Shown: positions 38,453 through 49,554 of the stretch, piece after piece
How the letters are laid out: every line of letters begins with the position of its first letter
How positions within the stretch are numbered: position 1 is the stretch's first letter
Assembly: GCA_946699065.1 (NCBI GenBank)
Contig: CAMPDV010000021.1
Coordinates: forward strand, 620,001 to 684,000
Length of the DNA stretch: 64,000 bases
Direction: 5' to 3'
Source: Loxodes magnus
Taxonomy: Eukaryota > Ciliophora > Karyorelictea > Loxodida > Loxodidae
Notes under the pieces: generated by a model
Database searches by the model: none
Told to the model about the DNA's origin: nothing
The model's input: only the letters and a program-made list of their open reading frames with translations
Program-made: the position numbers and the translations under genes

Positions 38453-39685
38453 AGATGATACTTAATCTGTGTGACCACTCATAGTCTTACAGGTACCTGT
38501 CTTGAAGTCCCATAGTCTCACCGTCTTATCTGCACTTCCCGATACGATGAACTCTGAATAACTGGATATAGCCACAGCATATACAACATTTGTGTGACCA
38601 CTCATGGTCTTACAGGTACCTGTCTTGACGTCCCATAGTCTCACCGTATAATCTGCACTTCCCGATACGATGAACTCTGAATCACTGGATATATCCACAG
38701 CAGATACATACCATGTGTGACCACTCATGGTCTTACAGGTACCTGTCTTGACGTCCCATAGTCTCACCGTCTTATCATCACTTCCCGATACAATGAACTC
38801 TGAATCACTGGATATAGCCACAGATGATACTTAATCTGTGTGACCACTCATAGTCTTACAGGTACCTGTCTTGACGTCCCATAGTCTCACCGTCTTATCA
38901 TAACTTCCCGATACGATGAACTCTGAATCACTGGATATAGCCACAGATAATACATAATCTGTGTGACCACTCATGGTCTTACAGGTACCTGTCTTGACGT
39001 CCCATAGTCTTACCGTATAATCTGAACTTCCCGATACGATGAACTCTGAATAACTGGATATAGCCACATCATATACAACATTTGTGTGACCACTCATGGT
39101 CTTACAGGTACCTGTCTTGACGTCCCATAGTCTCACCGTATAATCTGCACTTCCCGATACGATGAACTCTGAATAACTGGATATAGCCACAGCATATACA
39201 ACATTTGTGTGACCACTCATGGTCTTACAGGTACCTGTCTTGAAGTCCCATAGTCTTACCGTATAATCTGCACTTCCCGATACGATGAACTCTGAATCAC
39301 TGGATATATCCACAGCAGATACATACCATGTGTGACCACTCATGGTCTTACAGGTACCTGTCTTGAAGTCCCTTAGTCTTACCGTATAATCTGCACTTCC
39401 CGATACGATGAACTCTGAGTCACTGGATATAGCCACAGATAATACATGATCTGTTTGACCACTCATGGTCTTACAAGTACCTGTCTTGAAGTCCCATAGT
39501 CTTACCGTATAATCTGCACTTCCCGATACGATGAACTCTGAATAACTGGATATAGCCACAGATAATACATACCATGTGTGACCACTCATGGTCTTACAGG
39601 TACCTGTCTTGAAGTCCCATAGTCTTACCGTATAATCTGCACTTCCCGATACGATGAACTCTGAATCACTGGATATAGCCACAGA

Positions 39686-40666
39686 TCATACATAACTAGT
39701 GTGACCACTCATGGTCTTACAGGTACCTGTCTTGACGTCCCATAGTCTCACCGTCTTATCATCACTTACCGATACGATGAACTCTGAATAACTGGATATA
39801 GCCACATCATATACAACATTTGTGTGACCACTCATGGTCTTACAGGTACCTGTCTTGACGTCCCATAGTCTCACCGTATAATCTGCACTTCCCGATACGA
39901 TGAACTCTGAATAACTGGATATAGCCACAGCATATACAACATTTGTGTGACCACTCATGGTCTTACAGGTACCTGTCTTGAAGTCCCATAGTCTTACCGT
40001 ATAATCTGCACTTCCCGATACGATGAACTCTGAATCACTGGATATATCCACAGCAGATACATACCATGTGTGACCACTCATGGTCTTACAGGTACCTGTC
40101 TTGACGTCCCATAGTCTCACCGTATAATCTGCACTTCCCGATACGATGAACTCTGAATAACTGGATATAGCCACAGCATATACAACATTTGTGTGACCAC
40201 TCATGGTCTTACAGGTACCTGTCTTGAAGTCCCATAGTCTTACCGTATAATCTGCACTTCCCGATACGATGAACTCTGAATCACTGGATATATCCACAGC
40301 AGATACATACCATGTGTGACCACTCATGGTCTTACAGGTACCTGTCTTGAAGTCCCATAGTCTTACCGTATAATCTGCACTTCCCGATACGATGAACTCT
40401 GAGTCACTGGATATAGCCACAGATAATACATGATCTGTTTGACCACTCATGGTCTTACAAGTACCTGTCTTGAAGTCCCATAGTCTTACCGTATAATCTG
40501 CACTTCCCGATACGATGAACTCTGAATAACTGGATATAGCCACAGATAATACATACCATGTGTGACCACTCATGGTCTTACAGGTACCTGTCTTGAAGTC
40601 CCATAGTCTTACCGTATAATCTGCACTTCCCGATACGATGAACTCTGAATCACTGGATATAGCCAC
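39686..40666 (-). CDS. Open WD40 segment, 326 codons, 44-mer copy 1
   Basis: About eight blades lie between TGA stops at codon 7. The order is ADY with GHTWYVLS, GQTDHVLS, GHTWYVSAVD, GHTNVVYA, a second WYVSAVD/NVVYA pair, GHTNVVYD, then a DDK blade whose SGS strand is SVS (G21V). Loss of that Gly in the tight strand might disturb the last blade. The same segment reads identically at 45098-46078 and nearly so at 50516-51490. Confidence 0.35.
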   Translation of the reverse strand: MAISSDSEFIVSGSADYTVRLWDFKTGTCKTMSGHTWYVLSVAISSYSEFIVSGSADYTVRLWDFKTGTCKTMSGQTDHVLSVAISSDSEFIVSGSADYTVRLWDFKTGTCKTMSGHTWYVSAVDISSDSEFIVSGSADYTVRLWDFKTGTCKTMSGHTNVVYAVAISSYSEFIVSGSADYTVRLWDVKTGTCKTMSGHTWYVSAVDISSDSEFIVSGSADYTVRLWDFKTGTCKTMSGHTNVVYAVAISSYSEFIVSGSADYTVRLWDVKTGTCKTMSGHTNVVYDVAISSYSEFIVSVSDDKTVRLWDVKTGTCKTMSGHTSYV

Positions 40667-40669
40667 AGA

Positions 40670-42142
40670 TCATACATAACTAGTGTGACCACTCATGGTC
40701 TTACAGGTACCTGTCTTGACGTCCCATAGTCTTACCGTATAATCTGCACTTCCCGATACGATGAACTCTGAATAACTGGATATAGCCACATCATATACAA
40801 CATTTGTGTGACCACTCATGGTCTTACAGGTACCTGTCTTGACGTCCCATAGTCTCACCGTATAATCTGCACTTCCCGATACGATGAACTCTGAATAACT
40901 GGATATAGCCACAGCATATACAACATTTGTGTGACCACTCATGGTCTTACAGGTACCTGTCTTGAAGTCCCATAGTCTTACCGTATAATCTGCACTTCCC
41001 GATACGATGAACTCTGAATCACTGGATATATCCACAGCAGATACATACCATGTGTGACCACTCATGGTCTTACAGGTACCTGTCTTGAAGTCCCATAGTC
41101 TTACCGTATAATCTGCACTTCCCGATACGATGAACTCTGAGTCACTGGATATAGCCACAGATAATACATGATCTGTTTGACCACTCATGGTCTTACAAGT
41201 ACCTGTCTTGAAGTCCCATAGTCTTACCGTATAATCTGCACTTCCCGATACGATGAACTCTGAATAACTGGATATAGCCACAGATAATACATACCATGTG
41301 TGACCACTCATGGTCTTACAGGTACCTGTCTTGAAGTCCCATAGTCTTACCGTATAATCTGCACTTCCCGATACGATGAACTCTGAATAACTGGATATAG
41401 CCACATCATATACAACATTTGTGTGACCACTCATGGTCTTACAGGTACCTGTCTTGACGTCCCATAGTCTCACCGTATAATCTGCACTTCCCGATACGAT
41501 GAACTCTGAATCACTGGATATATCCACAGCAGATACATACCATGTGTGACCACTCATGGTCTTACAGGTACCTGTCTTGACGTCCCATAGTCTCACCGTA
41601 TAATCTGCACTTCCCGATACGATGAACTCTGAATAACTGGATATAGCCACAGCATATACAACATTTGTGTGACCACTCATGGTCTTACAGGTACCTGTCT
41701 TGAAGTCCCATAGTCTTACCGTATAATCTGCACTTCCCGATACGATGAACTCTGAATCACTGGATATATCCACAGCAGATACATACCATGTGTGACCACT
41801 CATGGTCTTACAGGTACCTGTCTTGAAGTCCCATAGTCTTACCGTATAATCTGCACTTCCCGATACGATGAACTCTGAGTCACTGGATATAGCCACAGAT
41901 AATACATGATCTGTTTGACCACTCATGGTCTTACAAGTACCTGTCTTGAAGTCCCATAGTCTTACCGTATAATCTGCACTTCCCGATACGATGAACTCTG
42001 AATAACTGGATATAGCCACAGATAATACATACCATGTGTGACCACTCATGGTCTTACAGGTACCTGTCTTGAAGTCCCATAGTCTTACCGTATAATCTGC
42101 ACTTCCCGATACGATGAACTCTGAATCACTGGATATAGCCAC
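40670..42142 (-). CDS. Open WD40 segment, 490 codons, 44-mer copy 1
   Basis: Twelve blades lie between TGA stops at codon 7. A WYVLS, QTDHVLS, WYVSAVD, NVVYA series occurs, is followed by a WYVSAVD and NVVYD pair, and then the series occurs a second time, so this is itself an internal duplication of about six to seven units. In both QTDHVLS blades the tetrad His (residue 2) is Gln and a His appears at residue 5. An identical copy is at 46082-47554. Confidence 0.38.
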   Translation of the reverse strand: MAISSDSEFIVSGSADYTVRLWDFKTGTCKTMSGHTWYVLSVAISSYSEFIVSGSADYTVRLWDFKTGTCKTMSGQTDHVLSVAISSDSEFIVSGSADYTVRLWDFKTGTCKTMSGHTWYVSAVDISSDSEFIVSGSADYTVRLWDFKTGTCKTMSGHTNVVYAVAISSYSEFIVSGSADYTVRLWDVKTGTCKTMSGHTWYVSAVDISSDSEFIVSGSADYTVRLWDVKTGTCKTMSGHTNVVYDVAISSYSEFIVSGSADYTVRLWDFKTGTCKTMSGHTWYVLSVAISSYSEFIVSGSADYTVRLWDFKTGTCKTMSGQTDHVLSVAISSDSEFIVSGSADYTVRLWDFKTGTCKTMSGHTWYVSAVDISSDSEFIVSGSADYTVRLWDFKTGTCKTMSGHTNVVYAVAISSYSEFIVSGSADYTVRLWDVKTGTCKTMSGHTNVVYDVAISSYSEFIVSGSADYTVRLWDVKTGTCKTMSGHTSYV

Positions 42143-42766
42143 AGATCATACATAACTAGTGTGACCACTCATGGTCTTACAGGTACCTGTCTTGACGTCC
42201 CATAGTCTTACCGTATAATCTGCACTTCCCGATACGATGAACTCTGAATAACTGGATATAGCCACATCATATACAACATTTGTGTGACCACTCATGGTCT
42301 TACAGGTACCTGTCTTGACGTCCCATAGTCTCACCGTATAATCTGCACTTCCCGATACGATGAACTCTGAATAACTGGATATAGCCACAGCATATACAAC
42401 ATTTGTGTGACCACTCATGGTCTTACAGGTACCTGTCTTGAAGTCCCATAGTCTCACCGTCTTATCTGCACTTCCCGATACGATGAACTCTGAATAACTG
42501 GATATAGCCACAGCATATACAACATTTGTGTGACCACTCATGGTCTTACAGGTACCTGTCTTGACGTCCCATAGTCTCACCGTATAATCTGCACTTCCCG
42601 ATACGATGAACTCTGAATCACTGGATATATCCACAGCAGATACATACCATGTGTGACCACTCATGGTCTTACAGGTACCTGTCTTGAAGTCCCATAGTCT
42701 TACCGTATAATCTGCACTTCCCGATACGATGAACTCTGAATAACTGGATATAGCCACAGATGATAC

Positions 42767-43987
42767 TTAATCTGTGTGACCACTCATAGTCTTACAGGTA
42801 CCTGTCTTGAAGTCCCATAGTCTCACCGTCTTATCTGCACTTCCCGATACGATGAACTCTGAATAACTGGATATAGCCACAGCATATACAACATTTGTGT
42901 GACCACTCATGGTCTTACAGGTACCTGTCTTGAAGTCCCATAGTCTTACCGTATAATCTGCACTTCCCGATACGATGAACTCTGAATCACTGGATATATC
43001 CACAGCAGATACATACCATGTGTGACCACTCATGGTCTTACAGGTACCTGTCTTGACGTCCCATAGTCTCACCGTATAATCTGCACTTCCCGATACGATG
43101 AACTCTGAATAACTGGATATAGCCACAGCATATACAACATTTGTGTGACCACTCATGGTCTTACAGGTACCTGTCTTGAAGTCCCATAGTCTCACCGTCT
43201 TATCTGCACTTCCCGATACGATGAACTCTGAATAACTGGATATAGCCACAGCATATACAACATTTGTGTGACCACTCATGGTCTTACAGGTACCTGTCTT
43301 GACGTCCCATAGTCTCACCGTATAATCTGCACTTCCCGATACGATGAACTCTGAATCACTGGATATATCCACAGCAGATACATACCATGTGTGACCACTC
43401 ATGGTCTTACAGGTACCTGTCTTGAAGTCCCATAGTCTTACCGTATAATCTGCACTTCCCGATACGATGAACTCTGAGTCACTGGATATAGCCACAGATA
43501 ATACATGATCTGTTTGACCACTCATGGTCTTACAAGTACCTGTCTTGAAGTCCCATAGTCTTACCGTATAATCTGCACTTCCCGATACGATGAACTCTGA
43601 ATAACTGGATATAGCCACAGATAATACATACCATGTGTGACCACTCATGGTCTTACAGGTACCTGTCTTGAAGTCCCATAGTCTCACCGTCTTATCTGCA
43701 CTTCCCGATACGATGAACTCTGAATAACTGGATATAGCCACAGCATATACAACATTTGTGTGACCACTCATGGTCTTACAGGTACCTGTCTTGAAGTCCC
43801 ATAGTCTTACCGTATAATCATCACTTCCCGATACGATGAACTCTGAATAACTGGATATAGCCACATCATATACAACATTTGTGTGACCACTCATGGTCTT
43901 ACAGGTACCTGTCTTGACGTCCCATAGTCTTACCGTATAATCTGCACTTCCCGATACGATGAACTCTGAATCACTGGATATAGCCAC
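42767..43987 (-). CDS. Open WD40 segment, 406 codons, 44-mer copy 1
   Basis: About ten blades rich in V32F (WDFK) and ADK turns, ending with TAA at codon 5. It contains one WYVLS-QTDHVLS-WYVSAVD series plus several GHTNVVYA blades and a DDY blade. Just beyond its upstream stop is the odd two-blade segment 43997-44233, with DHTYSVRS, SAALSS and V32M. An identical copy is at 48179-49399. Confidence 0.35.
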   Translation of the reverse strand: MAISSDSEFIVSGSADYTVRLWDVKTGTCKTMSGHTNVVYDVAISSYSEFIVSGSDDYTVRLWDFKTGTCKTMSGHTNVVYAVAISSYSEFIVSGSADKTVRLWDFKTGTCKTMSGHTWYVLSVAISSYSEFIVSGSADYTVRLWDFKTGTCKTMSGQTDHVLSVAISSDSEFIVSGSADYTVRLWDFKTGTCKTMSGHTWYVSAVDISSDSEFIVSGSADYTVRLWDVKTGTCKTMSGHTNVVYAVAISSYSEFIVSGSADKTVRLWDFKTGTCKTMSGHTNVVYAVAISSYSEFIVSGSADYTVRLWDVKTGTCKTMSGHTWYVSAVDISSDSEFIVSGSADYTVRLWDFKTGTCKTMSGHTNVVYAVAISSYSEFIVSGSADKTVRLWDFKTGTCKTMSGHTD

Positions 43988-45097
43988 AGATGATACTTAA
44001 TCTGTGTGACCACTCATAGTCTTACAAGTACCTGTCATGACGTCCCATAGTCTTACCGTATAATCTGAACTTCCCGATACGATGAACTCTGAATCACTGG
44101 ATAAAGCCGCAGATCTTACAGAATAAGTGTGATCACTCATGGTCTTACAGGTACCTGTCTTGACGTCCCATAGTCTCACCGTCTTATCATCACTTCCCGA
44201 TACAATGAACTCTGAATCACTGGATATAGCCACAGATGATACTTAATCTGTGTGACCACTCATAGTCTTACAGGTACCTGTCTTGACGTCCCATAGTCTC
44301 ACCGTCTTATCATAACTTCCCGATACGATGAACTCTGAATCACTGGATATAGCCACAGATAATACATAATCTGTGTGACCACTCATGGTCTTACAGGTAC
44401 CTGTCTTGACGTCCCATAGTCTTACCGTATAATCTGAACTTCCCGATACGATGAACTCTGAATAACTGGATATAGCCACATCATATACAACATTTGTGTG
44501 ACCACTCATGGTCTTACAGGTACCTGTCTTGACGTCCCATAGTCTCACCGTATAATCTGCACTTCCCGATACGATGAACTCTGAATAACTGGATATAGCC
44601 ACAGCATATACAACATTTGTGTGACCACTCATGGTCTTACAGGTACCTGTCTTGAAGTCCCATAGTCTTACCGTATAATCTGCACTTCCCGATACGATGA
44701 ACTCTGAATCACTGGATATATCCACAGCAGATACATACCATGTGTGACCACTCATGGTCTTACAGGTACCTGTCTTGAAGTCCCTTAGTCTTACCGTATA
44801 ATCTGCACTTCCCGATACGATGAACTCTGAGTCACTGGATATAGCCACAGATAATACATGATCTGTTTGACCACTCATGGTCTTACAAGTACCTGTCTTG
44901 AAGTCCCATAGTCTTACCGTATAATCTGCACTTCCCGATACGATGAACTCTGAATAACTGGATATAGCCACAGATAATACATACCATGTGTGACCACTCA
45001 TGGTCTTACAGGTACCTGTCTTGAAGTCCCATAGTCTTACCGTATAATCTGCACTTCCCGATACGATGAACTCTGAATCACTGGATATAGCCACAGA

Positions 45098-46078
45098 TCA
45101 TACATAACTAGTGTGACCACTCATGGTCTTACAGGTACCTGTCTTGACGTCCCATAGTCTCACCGTCTTATCATCACTTACCGATACGATGAACTCTGAA
45201 TAACTGGATATAGCCACATCATATACAACATTTGTGTGACCACTCATGGTCTTACAGGTACCTGTCTTGACGTCCCATAGTCTCACCGTATAATCTGCAC
45301 TTCCCGATACGATGAACTCTGAATAACTGGATATAGCCACAGCATATACAACATTTGTGTGACCACTCATGGTCTTACAGGTACCTGTCTTGAAGTCCCA
45401 TAGTCTTACCGTATAATCTGCACTTCCCGATACGATGAACTCTGAATCACTGGATATATCCACAGCAGATACATACCATGTGTGACCACTCATGGTCTTA
45501 CAGGTACCTGTCTTGACGTCCCATAGTCTCACCGTATAATCTGCACTTCCCGATACGATGAACTCTGAATAACTGGATATAGCCACAGCATATACAACAT
45601 TTGTGTGACCACTCATGGTCTTACAGGTACCTGTCTTGAAGTCCCATAGTCTTACCGTATAATCTGCACTTCCCGATACGATGAACTCTGAATCACTGGA
45701 TATATCCACAGCAGATACATACCATGTGTGACCACTCATGGTCTTACAGGTACCTGTCTTGAAGTCCCATAGTCTTACCGTATAATCTGCACTTCCCGAT
45801 ACGATGAACTCTGAGTCACTGGATATAGCCACAGATAATACATGATCTGTTTGACCACTCATGGTCTTACAAGTACCTGTCTTGAAGTCCCATAGTCTTA
45901 CCGTATAATCTGCACTTCCCGATACGATGAACTCTGAATAACTGGATATAGCCACAGATAATACATACCATGTGTGACCACTCATGGTCTTACAGGTACC
46001 TGTCTTGAAGTCCCATAGTCTTACCGTATAATCTGCACTTCCCGATACGATGAACTCTGAATCACTGGATATAGCCAC
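45098..46078 (-). CDS. Open WD40 segment, 326 codons, 44-mer copy 2
   Basis: Duplicate of 39686-40666, with the same order of eight blades, the same G21V mark near 45180 and the same TGA stop alleles on both sides. I see no residue difference between the two. Confidence 0.35.
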   Translation of the reverse strand: MAISSDSEFIVSGSADYTVRLWDFKTGTCKTMSGHTWYVLSVAISSYSEFIVSGSADYTVRLWDFKTGTCKTMSGQTDHVLSVAISSDSEFIVSGSADYTVRLWDFKTGTCKTMSGHTWYVSAVDISSDSEFIVSGSADYTVRLWDFKTGTCKTMSGHTNVVYAVAISSYSEFIVSGSADYTVRLWDVKTGTCKTMSGHTWYVSAVDISSDSEFIVSGSADYTVRLWDFKTGTCKTMSGHTNVVYAVAISSYSEFIVSGSADYTVRLWDVKTGTCKTMSGHTNVVYDVAISSYSEFIVSVSDDKTVRLWDVKTGTCKTMSGHTSYV

Positions 46079-46081
46079 AGA

Positions 46082-47554
46082 TCATACATAACTAGTGTGA
46101 CCACTCATGGTCTTACAGGTACCTGTCTTGACGTCCCATAGTCTTACCGTATAATCTGCACTTCCCGATACGATGAACTCTGAATAACTGGATATAGCCA
46201 CATCATATACAACATTTGTGTGACCACTCATGGTCTTACAGGTACCTGTCTTGACGTCCCATAGTCTCACCGTATAATCTGCACTTCCCGATACGATGAA
46301 CTCTGAATAACTGGATATAGCCACAGCATATACAACATTTGTGTGACCACTCATGGTCTTACAGGTACCTGTCTTGAAGTCCCATAGTCTTACCGTATAA
46401 TCTGCACTTCCCGATACGATGAACTCTGAATCACTGGATATATCCACAGCAGATACATACCATGTGTGACCACTCATGGTCTTACAGGTACCTGTCTTGA
46501 AGTCCCATAGTCTTACCGTATAATCTGCACTTCCCGATACGATGAACTCTGAGTCACTGGATATAGCCACAGATAATACATGATCTGTTTGACCACTCAT
46601 GGTCTTACAAGTACCTGTCTTGAAGTCCCATAGTCTTACCGTATAATCTGCACTTCCCGATACGATGAACTCTGAATAACTGGATATAGCCACAGATAAT
46701 ACATACCATGTGTGACCACTCATGGTCTTACAGGTACCTGTCTTGAAGTCCCATAGTCTTACCGTATAATCTGCACTTCCCGATACGATGAACTCTGAAT
46801 AACTGGATATAGCCACATCATATACAACATTTGTGTGACCACTCATGGTCTTACAGGTACCTGTCTTGACGTCCCATAGTCTCACCGTATAATCTGCACT
46901 TCCCGATACGATGAACTCTGAATCACTGGATATATCCACAGCAGATACATACCATGTGTGACCACTCATGGTCTTACAGGTACCTGTCTTGACGTCCCAT
47001 AGTCTCACCGTATAATCTGCACTTCCCGATACGATGAACTCTGAATAACTGGATATAGCCACAGCATATACAACATTTGTGTGACCACTCATGGTCTTAC
47101 AGGTACCTGTCTTGAAGTCCCATAGTCTTACCGTATAATCTGCACTTCCCGATACGATGAACTCTGAATCACTGGATATATCCACAGCAGATACATACCA
47201 TGTGTGACCACTCATGGTCTTACAGGTACCTGTCTTGAAGTCCCATAGTCTTACCGTATAATCTGCACTTCCCGATACGATGAACTCTGAGTCACTGGAT
47301 ATAGCCACAGATAATACATGATCTGTTTGACCACTCATGGTCTTACAAGTACCTGTCTTGAAGTCCCATAGTCTTACCGTATAATCTGCACTTCCCGATA
47401 CGATGAACTCTGAATAACTGGATATAGCCACAGATAATACATACCATGTGTGACCACTCATGGTCTTACAGGTACCTGTCTTGAAGTCCCATAGTCTTAC
47501 CGTATAATCTGCACTTCCCGATACGATGAACTCTGAATCACTGGATATAGCCAC
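46082..47554 (-). CDS. Open WD40 segment, 490 codons, 44-mer copy 2
   Basis: Duplicate of 40670-42142, with twelve blades, two internal WYVLS-QTDHVLS-WYVSAVD series and TGA at codon 7 at both limits. It reads the same as its partner. Confidence 0.38.
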   Translation of the reverse strand: MAISSDSEFIVSGSADYTVRLWDFKTGTCKTMSGHTWYVLSVAISSYSEFIVSGSADYTVRLWDFKTGTCKTMSGQTDHVLSVAISSDSEFIVSGSADYTVRLWDFKTGTCKTMSGHTWYVSAVDISSDSEFIVSGSADYTVRLWDFKTGTCKTMSGHTNVVYAVAISSYSEFIVSGSADYTVRLWDVKTGTCKTMSGHTWYVSAVDISSDSEFIVSGSADYTVRLWDVKTGTCKTMSGHTNVVYDVAISSYSEFIVSGSADYTVRLWDFKTGTCKTMSGHTWYVLSVAISSYSEFIVSGSADYTVRLWDFKTGTCKTMSGQTDHVLSVAISSDSEFIVSGSADYTVRLWDFKTGTCKTMSGHTWYVSAVDISSDSEFIVSGSADYTVRLWDFKTGTCKTMSGHTNVVYAVAISSYSEFIVSGSADYTVRLWDVKTGTCKTMSGHTNVVYDVAISSYSEFIVSGSADYTVRLWDVKTGTCKTMSGHTSYV

Positions 47555-48178
47555 AGATCATACATAACTAGTGTGACCACTCATGGTCTTACAGGTACCT
47601 GTCTTGACGTCCCATAGTCTTACCGTATAATCTGCACTTCCCGATACGATGAACTCTGAATAACTGGATATAGCCACATCATATACAACATTTGTGTGAC
47701 CACTCATGGTCTTACAGGTACCTGTCTTGACGTCCCATAGTCTCACCGTATAATCTGCACTTCCCGATACGATGAACTCTGAATAACTGGATATAGCCAC
47801 AGCATATACAACATTTGTGTGACCACTCATGGTCTTACAGGTACCTGTCTTGAAGTCCCATAGTCTCACCGTCTTATCTGCACTTCCCGATACGATGAAC
47901 TCTGAATAACTGGATATAGCCACAGCATATACAACATTTGTGTGACCACTCATGGTCTTACAGGTACCTGTCTTGACGTCCCATAGTCTCACCGTATAAT
48001 CTGCACTTCCCGATACGATGAACTCTGAATCACTGGATATATCCACAGCAGATACATACCATGTGTGACCACTCATGGTCTTACAGGTACCTGTCTTGAA
48101 GTCCCATAGTCTTACCGTATAATCTGCACTTCCCGATACGATGAACTCTGAATAACTGGATATAGCCACAGATGATAC

Positions 48179-49399
48179 TTAATCTGTGTGACCACTCATA
48201 GTCTTACAGGTACCTGTCTTGAAGTCCCATAGTCTCACCGTCTTATCTGCACTTCCCGATACGATGAACTCTGAATAACTGGATATAGCCACAGCATATA
48301 CAACATTTGTGTGACCACTCATGGTCTTACAGGTACCTGTCTTGAAGTCCCATAGTCTTACCGTATAATCTGCACTTCCCGATACGATGAACTCTGAATC
48401 ACTGGATATATCCACAGCAGATACATACCATGTGTGACCACTCATGGTCTTACAGGTACCTGTCTTGACGTCCCATAGTCTCACCGTATAATCTGCACTT
48501 CCCGATACGATGAACTCTGAATAACTGGATATAGCCACAGCATATACAACATTTGTGTGACCACTCATGGTCTTACAGGTACCTGTCTTGAAGTCCCATA
48601 GTCTCACCGTCTTATCTGCACTTCCCGATACGATGAACTCTGAATAACTGGATATAGCCACAGCATATACAACATTTGTGTGACCACTCATGGTCTTACA
48701 GGTACCTGTCTTGACGTCCCATAGTCTCACCGTATAATCTGCACTTCCCGATACGATGAACTCTGAATCACTGGATATATCCACAGCAGATACATACCAT
48801 GTGTGACCACTCATGGTCTTACAGGTACCTGTCTTGAAGTCCCATAGTCTTACCGTATAATCTGCACTTCCCGATACGATGAACTCTGAGTCACTGGATA
48901 TAGCCACAGATAATACATGATCTGTTTGACCACTCATGGTCTTACAAGTACCTGTCTTGAAGTCCCATAGTCTTACCGTATAATCTGCACTTCCCGATAC
49001 GATGAACTCTGAATAACTGGATATAGCCACAGATAATACATACCATGTGTGACCACTCATGGTCTTACAGGTACCTGTCTTGAAGTCCCATAGTCTCACC
49101 GTCTTATCTGCACTTCCCGATACGATGAACTCTGAATAACTGGATATAGCCACAGCATATACAACATTTGTGTGACCACTCATGGTCTTACAGGTACCTG
49201 TCTTGAAGTCCCATAGTCTTACCGTATAATCATCACTTCCCGATACGATGAACTCTGAATAACTGGATATAGCCACATCATATACAACATTTGTGTGACC
49301 ACTCATGGTCTTACAGGTACCTGTCTTGACGTCCCATAGTCTTACCGTATAATCTGCACTTCCCGATACGATGAACTCTGAATCACTGGATATAGCCAC
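48179..49399 (-). CDS. Open WD40 segment, 406 codons, 44-mer copy 2
   Basis: Duplicate of 42767-43987 with about ten blades, followed on its upstream side by the same two-blade DHTYSVRS/SAALSS/V32M segment (49409-49645). Confidence 0.35.
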   Translation of the reverse strand: MAISSDSEFIVSGSADYTVRLWDVKTGTCKTMSGHTNVVYDVAISSYSEFIVSGSDDYTVRLWDFKTGTCKTMSGHTNVVYAVAISSYSEFIVSGSADKTVRLWDFKTGTCKTMSGHTWYVLSVAISSYSEFIVSGSADYTVRLWDFKTGTCKTMSGQTDHVLSVAISSDSEFIVSGSADYTVRLWDFKTGTCKTMSGHTWYVSAVDISSDSEFIVSGSADYTVRLWDVKTGTCKTMSGHTNVVYAVAISSYSEFIVSGSADKTVRLWDFKTGTCKTMSGHTNVVYAVAISSYSEFIVSGSADYTVRLWDVKTGTCKTMSGHTWYVSAVDISSDSEFIVSGSADYTVRLWDFKTGTCKTMSGHTNVVYAVAISSYSEFIVSGSADKTVRLWDFKTGTCKTMSGHTD

Positions 49400-49554
49400 A
49401 GATGATACTTAATCTGTGTGACCACTCATAGTCTTACAAGTACCTGTCATGACGTCCCATAGTCTTACCGTATAATCTGAACTTCCCGATACGATGAACT
49501 CTGAATCACTGGATAAAGCCGCAGATCTTACAGAATAAGTGTGATCACTCATGG

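Larger units (their letters stand above)
28801..38730 (-). repeat. Array region 3: first WYVSAVD units, ADK turns
   Basis: About 81 units. New alleles enter here. GHTWYVSA is coupled to A10D (plus-strand atatccacagcagatac, first near 29465). Others are V32-to-F units with K33N (near 29643), A10V (SVVISS, near 29713) and NVVYD. TAG at the Trp of WD (plus-strand gtcctatagtc near 30882, 33711, 34449, 35925, 36786 and 37402) becomes common, alongside TAA at codon 5. Typical 6-bp-deleted units have disappeared. Open segments are mostly 60-240 codons. Confidence 0.85.
38731..44142 (-). repeat. 44-unit higher-order repeat (5,412 bp), copy 1
   Basis: The block is exactly 44 x 123 bp. It is dominated by GHTWYVSAVD, GHTWYVLS, GQTDHVLS, GHTNVVYA and GHTNVVYD units. 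Rare marks recur at +5,412 bp: the WD Trp changed to Arg (plus-strand cccttagtc near 39370 and 44782), G21V (plus-strand cacttaccg near 39768 and 45180), V32M (near 44035 and 49447) and the SAALSS unit (near 44103 and 49515). The last two marks lie near the right end of copies 1 and 2. The left edge is set by the first shared unit, which carries ATT at I18 near 38790. Confidence 0.92.
44143..49554 (-). repeat. 44-unit higher-order repeat, copy 2
   Basis: This second full copy lies directly adjacent to copy 1, with all open segments and rare marks at +5,412 bp. Translated open segments (283, 326, 490, 203, 406 and 78 codons) appear the same in both copies, so the duplication is very recent or the copies are being homogenised. 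A misassembly that expands the block would look the same. Confidence 0.92.
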